Below, one piece after another: positions 34,345 to 43,206 of a DNA stretch of 51,622 nt; position 1 is the stretch's first letter; every line of letters begins with the position of its first letter. The DNA comes from Succinivibrionaceae bacterium (lineage in GTDB: Bacteria > Pseudomonadota > Gammaproteobacteria > Enterobacterales > Succinivibrionaceae). The position numbers and the translations under genes are program-made. The notes under the pieces are model-generated. The model was given only the letters and a program-made list of their open reading frames with translations, did not search any database and was not told the DNA's origin. The stretch covers positions 1 through 51,622 of the forward strand of contig JAEEOK010000121.1 of the NCBI GenBank assembly GCA_016284235.1, written 5' to 3'.

Positions 34345-34789
34345 TCCGCCCGTCATTTCATACCCGTCGAAGACGTCACTATAAAACATACAAAATATAG
34401 ATTACGGAAAAGAAACCGGCCGTTTTCAGTCCCTGTACATTTTTCCTGGTTCCTTATCACTCACATCAGATTTTTTCACTGAACAATAAATGACTGAAAC
34501 AGATCAGAAAAATAAAGCTGTACTCAATCCATGAATTGTGATGGGTAAAATGATTCAATTTGAACAGATGTGCCACAATACAGATACAGATGCACTAATA
34601 TTGAGACAAATTGTCTGAGATCCGTCTGTTAAAATTTTATGTTCAAGGGACACGAAAAGATCAGGTATCGGAATCAGACGGAAGGAAATAACCATACATT
34701 GCGGCGTGAGTTGAATGTTTTTGGTGCGTATACCGTCAATCAGCCGATTTCAGAATTCATAAAACAGCAACACAGGACATAAACATAAG
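34345..34789. other. Non-coding stretch downstream of tRNA-Thr
   Basis: About 445 bases with no supported gene and no repeat of the tRNA 3' end that I could find. It contains short inverted repeats such as GAGACAAATTGTCT but no integrase or clear attachment core. Confidence 0.45.
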
Positions 34790-35089
34790 ATGGATGCAGA
34801 TTCCAGCAGAATTGGAGCCCTTTTATCAATTGTATTCATAATAGCAATTGTCGGCGGAGTCCTGTATGCACTGCACCGTAATGAGCCAAAAGGAACCATT
34901 GTTCCACTTTATGACAGCAACGGAACGCCCGTTCTTGACAGGCAGGGAAATCAAATGTACGTGGATGAATACGGCAAGGTCATAGGCCACCGCCAGGCTA
35001 TGAAATACTATGAGAAGCAGGAAAATCCGGAAGGCTGCGGATGTCTCAGCCTGATAGCTCTCAGTTTCCTGTTCTCACTCTTCAAATGA
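34790..35089 (+). CDS. Small membrane-anchored hypothetical protein
   Basis: A 99-residue protein. A transmembrane helix at about residues 8-27 (IGALLSIVFIIAIVGGVLYA) is followed by a short soluble loop with DxNG/DRxGN turns (YDSNGTPVLDRQGNQMYVDE) and a second hydrophobic tail after a CGC (LSLIALSFLFSLFK). It may be anchored at both ends. The ribosome-binding site is poor (AGGA 17 bases upstream), so expression is less certain. I recognise no family. It is the first gene after tRNA-Thr, on the edge of the mobile-element debris. Confidence 0.5.
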   Translation: MDADSSRIGALLSIVFIIAIVGGVLYALHRNEPKGTIVPLYDSNGTPVLDRQGNQMYVDEYGKVIGHRQAMKYYEKQENPEGCGCLSLIALSFLFSLFK

Positions 35090-35202
35090 ATGAAACTTTG
35101 GCCGTTTAATCTTTCTGATAGATACATGGCATTTGAAACAAAACGGCAACATGTCTCCTTTTTCGGCTCCCCATAAAAATAAGTTGGAAATAATCATTAA
35201 AC

Positions 35203-35647
35203 TTATTTCGAAATATCAATAATCTTTAGAAAGAAATATTCATCATCGTTGAATCCATATGCCTTTCTTCTCATCGTTTTGATCTTATTGTTGAAGCCTT
35301 CAGCCATTCCTTAAGATATATTATATCTTGCATGAGAAATTATTCATTGCATGTGTTTTTCCAGGAAGTTTGCATGACCACTCCTTTATCTATTTGTTTC
35401 ATAATTTATAGGTGGTCAACATTTATTCGTTCAGGTGGTCAACTTTTACGATCGTTTAACACCTGCAGAAATGCTCGTTTTCTATCTCTCTGCATAGGGT
35501 TATAGCTTTGGTTACCTGGTTCTTCATCTCGTATGCTGTCTTGCTTTCGAAGCAGCTTTTGAGCAGATCTTTTATCAGTTCTGCTGTTTTAAGCAGATGG
35601 TTGTCCTTAATTATTTCATCCACTCTGCTCTCGTTTCCGCCCTTCAC
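35203..35647 (-). pseudogene. ISL3-family transposase relic
   Basis: Two minus-strand pieces of an ISL3 transposase C-terminus. The upstream piece (35647-35456) reads LLKTAELIKDLLKSCFESKT and ITLCREIENEHF. The downstream piece (about 35380-35203) reads ANFLEKHMQ, stop, IISHARYNIS, stop, GMAEGFNNKIKTMRRKAYGF and DDEYFFLKI. The last stretch is the diagnostic ISL3 ending (xGxAEGxNNKIKxxKRxAYGFR). Two in-frame stops and a roughly 75-base interruption between the pieces show that it is dead. No N-terminal half remains. Confidence 0.8.
35410..35443. repeat. Direct repeats resembling IS21-family ends
   Basis: AGGTGGTCAAC occurs at 35410-35420 and again at 35433-35443, 23 bases apart, exactly where the ISL3 relic is interrupted. 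Reversed it reads GTTGACCACCT, a form familiar from IS21-family termini, which carry multiple short repeats. No IS21 genes are present. Confidence 0.45.
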
Positions 35648-35725
35648 CGGAGAAGGCTTGAAGTTGAACAGTTCGCTCTCCTTTCCCCTGACTTCTCCAC
35701 GACGGATCTAAACTGCAGCAACTTT

Positions 35726-36460
35726 TTGGTATTGCAGAACCGGGCCTTGCAGATTCAAATATCAATAACCTACCTCAGCGATAGCAGATTTTTCATTAAG
35801 GATCTGGCAGAAAACATCAACCTGAATAAGTCGACCAAGTATGATCGTATTCAGCTTCTGTCAATGCTCTACTACCTGGGTTATCTTACCATTGATAAAA
35901 CGCTCTCCAGAACTGGAAGACTGGCTCTTAAGATTCCGAATCTTTTCATGTCAAAGCTCTTTGCCCGGTGCACTGCAGACCTGCGATTGAAACCGAGCAA
36001 AGTGTTCTCTGGTTCAGTGCTTGATATATCAGCGCTGCAGAATGTTCAGGATGACATCAGTTCATTCGCATCATCATGCACTGAATTTCTCAGCAGTATT
36101 TTTACCAATCAGGTACTGACTCACATGAGTGAAAAGGCTCTTAATCTTACACTCTTCACCAAGCTGGATTCCATAGACGCGGTGTTTTCAGAAATGCAGA
36201 AATCGCTCAGGATAGTCGGAGACGGTGAGAATTTTGCTGATCTGGTGGTTACCGTGAATATAGGTCGGAATAACGAATGCTCCTGTCTCTTTGAACTAAA
36301 GTACGTTACAAAGAAAGATGCTACAGAAGCAAAGATTCAGCATCTCATAGACGCCACGGCTCAGGTTCTAAGATACGAGTCAGCCATAGAATTCCGGAAC
36401 AGACAGGTTAAATTCTACGCAATGATTTTTGCCGGTTCTGACTGCGTTTACTGCGGGTAA
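35726..36460 (+). pseudogene. N-truncated AAA-ATPase/PD-(D/E)XK nuclease-type gene (C-terminal half only)
   Basis: The frame continues upstream into the ISL3 relic, but recognisable protein starts at about 35726. It has a winged-helix-like LLSMLYYLGYLTIDKTLSRT block and then the nuclease core GDGENFADLVVTV ... CLFELKYVTKKDATEAKIQH, LIDATAQVLRY. ADLVV followed by FELK is the D...ExK active site of the DUF1703/PD-(D/E)XK family. These proteins normally begin with a P-loop ATPase, as at 50059-51282; that half is absent here, replaced by mobile-element debris. The YYLGYLT block closely matches FYLGYLT in the 51-kb gene. It is probably a remnant, though a short nuclease could still be made. Confidence 0.7.
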
Positions 36461-36483
36461 TGTACAATTTCACATGTGACATT

Positions 36484-36738
36484 CTCCAATGCCTGACATC
36501 CTACTCTGCCAAAAGCAGGAGATTCCAACAGCAAGCTGTAGGAATCTCCCGGCGGGTTCGTTCCATCTGCTGACCGGCAATACGGTTCACTTCACAGGAT
36601 CTGCGATCATGCGCCGGCCTGATTTGCCGTCATTGAGAAAGCCTGAGTCCATCTCTGTCAGCAAGAGAGAGATTGCACCTGATTTTATGCCCTATATCCT
36701 CGCCATGAAGAGCGTGTTTTACGGCACCATCAAATAAA
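36484..36738 (-). mobile_element. Decayed 3' end of an IS200/IS605-like (TnpB-type) element, copy B
   Basis: The partner of the repeat at 10636-10868. On the minus strand it reads AVKHALHGEDIGHKIRCNLS, then DRDGLRLSQ and a frame-shifted RRMIADPVK before a stop. After that comes a 9-bp hairpin GGAGATTCC/GGAATCTCC (36520-36550), typical of the right end/omega-RNA scaffold of TnpB elements. The two copies have diverged at many positions, so neither is a recent insertion. The assignment to IS200/IS605 is inferred from layout. Confidence 0.5.
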
Positions 36739-36778
36739 AGCCGGGGCCTGGCAGAAGAGTAAAAACGGTTCTGTCATC

Positions 36779-37375
36779 TTATTCAGACGATCCGGATCTC
36801 AAACCCAGACAGTAAAGAAGCAGTTCAGCATCAACTCCGCACTCACCCGCCCTGCCAGCAGCATGTCTTCCAAGTTCATCAGGTGATGAGCCGCGATCCT
36901 TCATTTCTGACAGTTCTCTCATGAGAGAGTTATAAAACCGTGCAGGAAAACGGTAGTCGCGTATGTTCTCCAGAACCGCTCTGATATCAAAAGATTCGTA
37001 ACGGAGAAGCGAAACAGCGTCAATTTCCCTGCGAACAGGAAATCCCCAGGGTACAGTTACGGGATAAATACAGCAAAGAGATGCAGTATCAGCAATGCAT
37101 AGGCGAACTTTCCGGTACAGTTCATGCAGATCAGGCTCAAGACAGCTGTCTCCTGGTACAAGGATCAGATTTTCACATACAACAGGCTCCCAGAGTTCTA
37201 CAGGGGCAGTTTCAGTCAGCAGATTCATCCGTTTTTGAATGCCGATTCCTTTGATTTTAACAGGCAGAGAAAACGGAAACCCGCCAATCCGCAGACAGCG
37301 GTTAGCGGGCAGGACAAAAGTACATTCGGGATCTGATAAAAACTGTTCCAGATCCGCACTGTAGTAAACTGTCAA
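36779..37375 (-). CDS. Hypothetical protein, last gene of the crr operon
   Basis: A 198-residue soluble protein starting MTVYYSADLEQFLSDPECTF, with no signal peptide. The initiator is a TTG that overlaps the stop of the TSCPD gene (TTGA), with AAGG upstream, so it is translationally coupled. It contains five cysteines spread through the sequence, a beta-rich first half (CLRIGGFPFSLPVKIKGIGI) and a helical second half (DIRAVLENIRDYRF, ARFYNSLMRELSEMKD). I recognise no family. Its place behind a TSCPD gene is the only functional hint. Confidence 0.65.
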   Translation of the reverse strand: MTVYYSADLEQFLSDPECTFVLPANRCLRIGGFPFSLPVKIKGIGIQKRMNLLTETAPVELWEPVVCENLILVPGDSCLEPDLHELYRKVRLCIADTASLCCIYPVTVPWGFPVRREIDAVSLLRYESFDIRAVLENIRDYRFPARFYNSLMRELSEMKDRGSSPDELGRHAAGRAGECGVDAELLLYCLGLRSGSSE

Positions 37376-37629
37376 CTCTTACCTTCTTCAATTGCTCTGG
37401 CGCACGCCTTTGCCAGCTGATCAGCACAGGATGTGCCCTTGTTGCGGCACAGATTTCCCGAACATTTGCTGACAATATCCTGCAGCGTAGAGCCGTCAAG
37501 CAGCTTTGAAATCATTTTCAGATTACCGTTGCAGCCGCCGGTGAACTCGATATTGCGGACAGCTCCGTCTACAAGATCAAAATCAACCTGCTTGGCACAG
37601 CATATTTCAAGCGGATAACTGCAATGCAT
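37372..37629 (-). CDS. TSCPD domain protein (TIGR03905-type)
   Basis: An 85-residue protein of the TSCPD type, a domain also found at the C-terminus of some ribonucleotide reductases. Motifs are YPLEICCAKQVDFDLVDGAV, IEFTGGCNGNLKMISKLLDG and the signature KGTSCADQLAKACARAI. Seven cysteines suggest metal or redox chemistry. TIGR03905 members have no settled function. AGGAGA precedes the ATG, the zinc-ribbon gene lies 24 bases upstream, and the next gene starts inside its stop. Confidence 0.88.
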   Translation of the reverse strand: MHCSYPLEICCAKQVDFDLVDGAVRNIEFTGGCNGNLKMISKLLDGSTLQDIVSKCSGNLCRNKGTSCADQLAKACARAIEEGKS

Positions 37630-37653
37630 AATAAAAATCTCCTTTCACAAAAA

Positions 37654-37917
37654 TCAGGAACCCATCTTTTTAAGCTTTTCAGCCTGTTCAATTTCCTTAG
37701 GATCAGTAATTTTTGCCGCATTTGCAACAATTGATGAACGGTTGTTTCTCACATATTCCTCAGTTGCGCTTTCGACAGCCTTTTTCACCATCTCATCGTA
37801 ATCAGACACACCGCCGCAGCTTAGACACCTGATTCTGACACCGGACTTTAACTGCATACCAGGTTTGACATCGAACTGTTCAGATCCGCAATGGACACAT
37901 CTAAGAGTTATCTGCAT
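37654..37917 (-). CDS. Small zinc-ribbon protein
   Basis: An 87-residue protein with an N-terminal zinc ribbon: CVHCGSEQF then IRCLSCGGVSDYDEM, giving two CxxC pairs. A helical, charged tail follows (AVESATEEYVRNN; KEIEQAEKLKKMGS). It resembles small zinc-binding proteins such as the ECs_2282 type, whose role is unknown. The ATG at 37917 lies inside the end of crr (about 17 bases overlap) behind GGAGGAGAG, so it is translated from the crr transcript. Confidence 0.75.
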   Translation of the reverse strand: MQITLRCVHCGSEQFDVKPGMQLKSGVRIRCLSCGGVSDYDEMVKKAVESATEEYVRNNRSSIVANAAKITDPKEIEQAEKLKKMGS

Positions 37918-38440
37918 CACTCTCCTCCATAATCACACTCAGTATGTTGGTAAAACCGGCTGTTGCCTTTCCTTCAAAATAGAAAACCTTTTTTACCTTG
38001 CACTGAGGAGCATTGGAAATTACAACAGGAGTTATTGTGGATTTGGCATTTGTTTCAAGATACGGAAGATCAAGATCTATCAGATGATCACCTGCCTTGA
38101 CCGTCTGACCGCTGTCAACCAGACGGGTAAATCCTTCACCTGCAAGCTCCACTGTATCGATTCCGAAATGAATAAGAAGTTCAAGACCGCACTTATGTTT
38201 GATAACAAGACAGTGGTTGGAATCAAAAAATTTTACCTCTCCTTCAAACGGAGCAACAATACAGTTACTGGACGGCTTTATGGCTACACCGTCACCCGCA
38301 AGTTTTTCTGAGAAAACAACATCAGGCACATCCTCAAGGGGAATGACATCTCCGGTAAGGGGAGCAAGAATTTTAAATCCTTCATTATCAGCATCCTTTG
38401 AACCGAACATTCCTTTAACCTTGTCAAAAATTCCCCACAT
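37901..38440 (-). CDS. crr: PTS glucose-specific EIIA component
   Basis: EIIA-Glc accepts phosphate from HPr and passes it to glucose-type permeases; unphosphorylated it can inhibit non-PTS uptake. About 179 residues, starting MWGIFDKVKGMFGSK (amphipathic membrane-binding N-terminus as in E. coli). KILAPLTGDVIPLEDVPD and AIKPSSNCIVAPFEGEV follow. The two active-site histidines are in SNHCLVIKH (His76) and LLIHFGIDTVEL (His91, the phosphorylated one). I start at ATG 38440 with GGAG nine bases upstream. No ptsH or ptsI is adjacent. Instead crr leads an operon with three small genes, which is an unusual setting. Confidence 0.95.
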   Translation of the reverse strand: MWGIFDKVKGMFGSKDADNEGFKILAPLTGDVIPLEDVPDVVFSEKLAGDGVAIKPSSNCIVAPFEGEVKFFDSNHCLVIKHKCGLELLIHFGIDTVELAGEGFTRLVDSGQTVKAGDHLIDLDLPYLETNAKSTITPVVISNAPQCKVKKVFYFEGKATAGFTNILSVIMEESDADNS

Positions 38441-38461
38441 CTTCAACTCCGAGTCAAAACA

Positions 38462-38487
38462 GCTGACATAGTCTGTGCCATGTCAGC
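38462..38487 (-). terminator. Hairpin between thrC and crr
   Basis: GCTGACAT (38462-38469) and ATGTCAGC (38480-38487) form a perfect 8-bp stem with a 10-base loop, followed on the minus strand by CTGTTTTG. It lies 26 bases after the thrC stop and about 20 before the crr start, so it may terminate the thr operon or tune crr read-through. The T-tract is short. Confidence 0.55.
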
Positions 38488-38513
38488 AAACCACAAAATA
38501 CCGATCATGAATA

Positions 38514-39785
38514 TCACTTCATCAGATAATTTCTAAGTACATTCCAGTCAGGATCAAAATTATCGGAAAGAACCTTCAGATCCGCACGGCTGGCAAGAGC
38601 CTCAGGAAGTGGTATGTCGGTACCGAGGATCTGATCCACATTCTCTTTGAACTTCGCAGGAGCAGCAGTGCAAAGGAAAATACCGGTCTCGCCATCAGCC
38701 AGATTATCCTGAAGAAGCGACCAGGCTATAGTTCCGTGAGGTTCGCCCACATAACCGAGCTTATAAAGTCTGCGCATTGCATCTCTGGTTTCATCATCAT
38801 TCATTGCGCCGTATGCAAGATCGGAAAGCGACCATCCCATAACCCTGAAGAGTTCTTCAACTCTCGGCCAGTTGTTCGGACGGCTTACATCCATTGCATT
38901 TGAAAGAGTAGGAACAGTCTCCCTCGGCTCCCATTTACCGGATGCAAGATAGCGAGGAACTGTGTCATTTGCATTGGTGGAAATGACAAAACGCTTAATC
39001 GGAAGTCCGCATGCACGGGCAAGAAGTCCTGCAGTAATATCGCCGAAATTGCCTGACGGTACGGATACAACCACATTGCCGCGCTTATCCTCAGGAAGCT
39101 GTGCATAAGCCTCGAAATAATAGCATACCTGTGCAAGAAGACGGCTGATATTAATGGAGTTTGCAGAATTAAGACCGATAGCCTTCTTCAGCTCCTCATC
39201 GTCAAAGGCCTTCTTTACCAGAGCCTGGCAGTCATCAAAAGTGCCGTTAATGGCAACGGTTCTGATGTTTCCGCCGAGAGTGCAGAACAGTTTTTCCTGA
39301 AGATTGCTGATCTTTCCCTTAGGATAGAGGATTACAACGTCAATACCCTCGATTCCGTAAAATGCATGGGCAACAGCGGCACCGGTATCACCTGAAGTGG
39401 CGGTAAGAATAGTTATATGCTGACCTTCAGATACAGCCTGCAGAGCCTGCGCCATGAAACGGCCGCCGAAATCCTTAAAGGCGAGCGTAGGACCGTGGAA
39501 GAGCTCCAGTGCATAGGTATTCTCGGACACCTTTACCAGCGGAGCCGGAAATGTGAATGCTCTCCTGAGCACACCGGAAAGATCCGCAAGTTCGTCATCC
39601 CCCAGAAAATTGCGGAGAACCTTTTCACTGCGGGTTACCAAATCCATTTTCAGAAGTTCATCAATATTGGAAAGAGGTCTAATCTCACTAGGAAAAAAGA
39701 GTCCCTGATCACGGCCGAGTCCCTGACGTACGGCCTGGGCAAAATTTACAACCTCTGAATGATCTTTAATATTGTATAGTTTCAT
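38514..39785 (-). CDS. thrC: Threonine synthase
   Basis: PLP enzyme converting O-phospho-L-homoserine to threonine. At 423 residues it is of the E. coli ThrC type. MKLYNIKDHSEVVNFAQAVR begins it, ELFHGPTLAFKDFGGRF carries the PLP lysine (about K104), and TATSGDTGAAVAHAF and VVSVPSGNFGDITAGLLA bind phosphate. Last gene of the minus-strand thrABC operon, 12 bases after thrB. A hairpin follows. Confidence 0.96.
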   Translation of the reverse strand: MKLYNIKDHSEVVNFAQAVRQGLGRDQGLFFPSEIRPLSNIDELLKMDLVTRSEKVLRNFLGDDELADLSGVLRRAFTFPAPLVKVSENTYALELFHGPTLAFKDFGGRFMAQALQAVSEGQHITILTATSGDTGAAVAHAFYGIEGIDVVILYPKGKISNLQEKLFCTLGGNIRTVAINGTFDDCQALVKKAFDDEELKKAIGLNSANSINISRLLAQVCYYFEAYAQLPEDKRGNVVVSVPSGNFGDITAGLLARACGLPIKRFVISTNANDTVPRYLASGKWEPRETVPTLSNAMDVSRPNNWPRVEELFRVMGWSLSDLAYGAMNDDETRDAMRRLYKLGYVGEPHGTIAWSLLQDNLADGETGIFLCTAAPAKFKENVDQILGTDIPLPEALASRADLKVLSDNFDPDWNVLRNYLMK

Positions 39786-39797
39786 CGAATTTCAACC

Positions 39798-40748
39798 TTA
39801 GATAGTCTGCACGGTAGTGCCGCGTCTGTCGATTTTGCAGATATGGCAGAAACCGTTGCTGTTTTGAATAAAATTATTCTTAAGCCACGCTTCAATTGAT
39901 TCAGCCGCGCTTAATTCCCTGGTCACCGCAAAAATGCTCGGACCGGAGCCGGAGATGCCCATGGCGACAGCACCCAGCGACAGAGCATTCTCGCGGGCCT
40001 GATCAAATCCCGGGATCAGGCTGCGTCTGTACGGTTCGGCAAGCACATCGCGCAGAACCGTATACGCCAGTTTTTCCTCACCTGAGAAGGATGCATGTAT
40101 AAACACGCCGAGCTGACGGCCGAAATCAATGCAGGTATGACGATCATAGGAGGCAGGAAGTATTTTGCGGGCTTCAGCCGTAGACACGCAGATCCCCGGA
40201 TAGCATGACACCCAGTACCAGTTTTCAAAGGATGGAACCTCGCGGCTGATTATGCCGCATTCATCCACCATCAGCTGAATGCCGCCAAGATAGCACGGAG
40301 CCACGTTGTCATAATGCACAGAGCCTGATATCTTTCCTTCCTCTCTTCCCATAAGAAGCATGATTTCATTCTCGGAAAACGGTCTGCCGTGAAACTCATT
40401 AAGAGCGGCGAGTGCTGCAACAATGGAACAGGCGGAGGATCCGAGACCGGATCCTATCGGAAGACACTTCTCCAGCGTCATTTTCAGATTCTTAGGAGAG
40501 CCGCCGCGCTTTCTCAGTTCATCACAGAAATCCACATAGGCGTCATAAACAATATTCTGCCTGTAATCTGAAGGAAGTTTTGAGGCAAAGACTCCGGTAC
40601 ACTCAAGAACAAACTGCTCCCCGGCATCCTCTACCGTTACAAAATCACCAAGCGGAGTTCCATCCACGGGGCTCAGAGCGGCTCCGAGAAGATCAAAACC
40701 GACACTGACATTTCCTATGGAGGCAGGTGCATATGCCTTAACAGCCAT
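39798..40748 (-). CDS. thrB: Homoserine kinase
   Basis: GHMP-family kinase making O-phosphohomoserine. About 316 residues: MAVKAYAPASIGNVSVGFDL at the N-terminus, the ATP-binding LPIGSGLGSSACSIVAAL, and VAMGISGSGPSIFAV near the C-terminus. I place the start at ATG 40748 behind AGGAGG. A longer frame upstream belongs to the thrA 3' end. The start lies one base after the thrA stop, so the two are coupled. Confidence 0.96.
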   Translation of the reverse strand: MAVKAYAPASIGNVSVGFDLLGAALSPVDGTPLGDFVTVEDAGEQFVLECTGVFASKLPSDYRQNIVYDAYVDFCDELRKRGGSPKNLKMTLEKCLPIGSGLGSSACSIVAALAALNEFHGRPFSENEIMLLMGREEGKISGSVHYDNVAPCYLGGIQLMVDECGIISREVPSFENWYWVSCYPGICVSTAEARKILPASYDRHTCIDFGRQLGVFIHASFSGEEKLAYTVLRDVLAEPYRRSLIPGFDQARENALSLGAVAMGISGSGPSIFAVTRELSAAESIEAWLKNNFIQNSNGFCHICKIDRRGTTVQTI

Positions 40749-40749
40749 T

Positions 40750-43206
40750 TTAAACCTCCTGCTTCCAGTTAAGAGTTCTGAGAATATCGGCAAACACTCC
40801 GGCTGCGGTAACCTCGGTACCGGCTCCATAACCTCTCAGTACCAGAGGTATAGGCTGGTAGTAGTTGGTAATAAATGCCAGAGCATTCTCGCCGTCCTTC
40901 ACCTTGTAGAGAGGATTGTTGTCATCAACAGCCTCAACGGCAACTCTGCACTTTCCGTCATTTATAGTCGCAACATAGCGAAGCACCTTTCCCGCCTCCT
41001 TTGCCTCCTGGAACCGTTCTTCAAACCAGGCGTCCGCCTTAGGCAGATTTGTAAGGAAGGTTTCAGTGTCGCCGCTGTCGTCAAATCCAGGAGGGAGAGC
41101 TTTCTCCACTGAAACATCATCAAGTTCAAGCTTCATGCCGGCCTCTCTTGCAAGAATGAGAAGCTTGCGGGCGACATCCATGCCGTTCAGATCATCGCGT
41201 GGATCCGGCTCTGTAAAACCCTTGGCACGGGCATTAAGAGTTGCTTCAGAGAATTTCATACCCTCATCAAGCTTGCCGAAAATATATGAAAGCGATCCGG
41301 AAAGAATACCGCTGAAGGCAACCAGCTTGTCACCGGCCTTGATCAGATTCTGAAGGTTTTCAATGACCGGAAGACCGGCGCCCACATTTGTCTCGTAAAG
41401 GAACTTGCGTCTTGTCTTAAGTGCGGCTCTTCTCAAATCACGGTAGTAGGCCATGGTGCTTGTATTGGCCTTCTTGTTCGGAGTTATGACATGAAATCCC
41501 GCACTCAGGAAATCCACATACATTGACGCAATTCTAGGATCCGAGGTGCAGTCAACAATGGCAGGATTGATTAGAAATGAATCCATAATCTTCTGCTGAA
41601 CCATGGCAAAGTCAAAGCCGGTCTGCTGCTTTTCAAGCTCACTGTCCCAGTTTTCAAGATCAATGCCGTCACAGTTGAGATACATCTTTCTTGAATTGGC
41701 AAGTCCCACAACCCTGAGTCCTATGCCCTGCTGACGAAGAACATTCTGCTGACGACGGATCTGATTTATCAGTGCACCGCCGACACCGCCGACACCGACA
41801 ATAATCAGATCAATAAACTGTGTTGAATTAAAGAAGCTCTGATGGCAGGACTTCACCGCATTTCTTGCCTTGCTTGCTATAACCACGGCAGAAATTGAAC
41901 GCTCGGATGAACCCTGGGCGATAGCTGCAACATTGATATTGGTCTGGGCGATGGCCTTGAAAAACTTGGCTGCAATGCCGCGGGTCTTCTTCATGCCGTC
42001 TCCGACCACCGAAATAATCGCCATATCGTTTCTGATTTCGATGTTGTCAAGAAGTCCCTCTCTGATTTCAAGTTCGAACTCATTTTCCAGAGCATCAATG
42101 CACTTTTCACGATCTGTGCTGTGAATACAGAAACTTATGGAATATTCAGATGAAGACTGGGTGATAAGAACTATTGACACACCTGCACGGGACACGCAGG
42201 AGAAAATGCGTCCTGCAAGACCGACCATGCCCTTCATTCCCGGACCGCAGATATTGATAAGAGAAATTCCGGTAAGATCGGAAATACCCTTGACCGCCAT
42301 GGATTCATCACCGGTTTCGGCTATCAGAGTGCCTGGATGATTCGGATTGAGACTGTTCTTTATTCTGCATGGAATTTTAAACCGGGCAATAGGTGCAATG
42401 GTGCGAGGATGAAGAACCTTGGCTCCGAAATATGAAAGCTCCATTGCCTCCTTGTAGCTGACCCTGTTTATAAGGATTGCGTCGCTTACAATACGCGGAT
42501 CACAGCTGTACACACCGTCAACATCGGTCCAGATTTCACAGCTTTTCGCTTTTACGCAGGCTGCAAGACATGCTGCCGAATAGTCAGATCCGTTTCTTCC
42601 GAGAAGAACGATATCACCCTTGCTGTTGGTACCACAGAAGCCAGGCATCAGACAGATGCTGTTGCGCGCAAGTTTCAAAGCTGCGATGCGCTTTGCCGAC
42701 TCCTCGATATTAACGGTGGACTCAAGATAGTCACCCTCGGCCAGAAGGCATTTTGTGGCATCAATCTGCTCAACCTTCTGTCCTCTAGCTTCGAGCAGCT
42801 TGGTCATTATGTAAATGGAAAGAGCCTCGCCCCGGCTTAAAATCAGGGCCTGGATATTGTCTGGACACTGTCCGAGCAGTCTTATGCCGTCGGTCATGTG
42901 GCGGATGAGAGAAAACTGATCAGCCATGAAACCGTTGATGGAGGCATCGTCAAGACCGATAACTCTGTCCTTCAGTCCGGTAATTATTGAATTGAAAATT
43001 AAGGTAATACTGTCTGATACAGTTCGGGTATCTTCACCTGAAACAGAAAGATTAACAAGATCTATCAGCAAATTTGTAATTTTGGCAGGAGCTGATAAAA
43101 CAAGAGCGACCTGCTCTTCCAGAGAGGATCTGATCACAATGTCGGCAACCCCGTAAAATCTCTCGGCATCCGCAAGAGATGTTCCGCCGAACTTTAAAAC
43201 ACGCAT
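40750..43206 (-). CDS. thrA: Bifunctional aspartokinase I / homoserine dehydrogenase I
   Basis: Catalyses the first and third committed steps of threonine synthesis. The 818 residues match E. coli ThrA (820). The aspartokinase domain has [36 protein letters not shown] and [13 protein letters not shown]. Two ACT-type regulatory units follow ([39 protein letters not shown]). The homoserine dehydrogenase domain has [34 protein letters not shown] and [20 protein letters not shown]. It is expected to be inhibited by threonine. AAGGAG lies before the ATG, and a hairpin with a T-run lies just upstream. Confidence 0.97.
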   Translation of the reverse strand: MRVLKFGGTSLADAERFYGVADIVIRSSLEEQVALVLSAPAKITNLLIDLVNLSVSGEDTRTVSDSITLIFNSIITGLKDRVIGLDDASINGFMADQFSLIRHMTDGIRLLGQCPDNIQALILSRGEALSIYIMTKLLEARGQKVEQIDATKCLLAEGDYLESTVNIEESAKRIAALKLARNSICLMPGFCGTNSKGDIVLLGRNGSDYSAACLAACVKAKSCEIWTDVDGVYSCDPRIVSDAILINRVSYKEAMELSYFGAKVLHPRTIAPIARFKIPCRIKNSLNPNHPGTLIAETGDESMAVKGISDLTGISLINICGPGMKGMVGLAGRIFSCVSRAGVSIVLITQSSSEYSISFCIHSTDREKCIDALENEFELEIREGLLDNIEIRNDMAIISVVGDGMKKTRGIAAKFFKAIAQTNINVAAIAQGSSERSISAVVIASKARNAVKSCHQSFFNSTQFIDLIIVGVGGVGGALINQIRRQQNVLRQQGIGLRVVGLANSRKMYLNCDGIDLENWDSELEKQQTGFDFAMVQQKIMDSFLINPAIVDCTSDPRIASMYVDFLSAGFHVITPNKKANTSTMAYYRDLRRAALKTRRKFLYETNVGAGLPVIENLQNLIKAGDKLVAFSGILSGSLSYIFGKLDEGMKFSEATLNARAKGFTEPDPRDDLNGMDVARKLLILAREAGMKLELDDVSVEKALPPGFDDSGDTETFLTNLPKADAWFEERFQEAKEAGKVLRYVATINDGKCRVAVEAVDDNNPLYKVKDGENALAFITNYYQPIPLVLRGYGAGTEVTAAGVFADILRTLNWKQEV

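Noticed and set aside
35456-35647. 63-codon minus-strand ORF as a real gene
   Set aside because: Its sequence matches the region before the C-terminus of ISL3 transposases and continues, after interruption, into the ISL3 C-terminus.
34345-36770. Attachment-site duplicate of the tRNA-Thr 3' end
   Set aside because: I searched by eye for the TTCGATTCTTGTTAGCAGC string downstream and did not find it.
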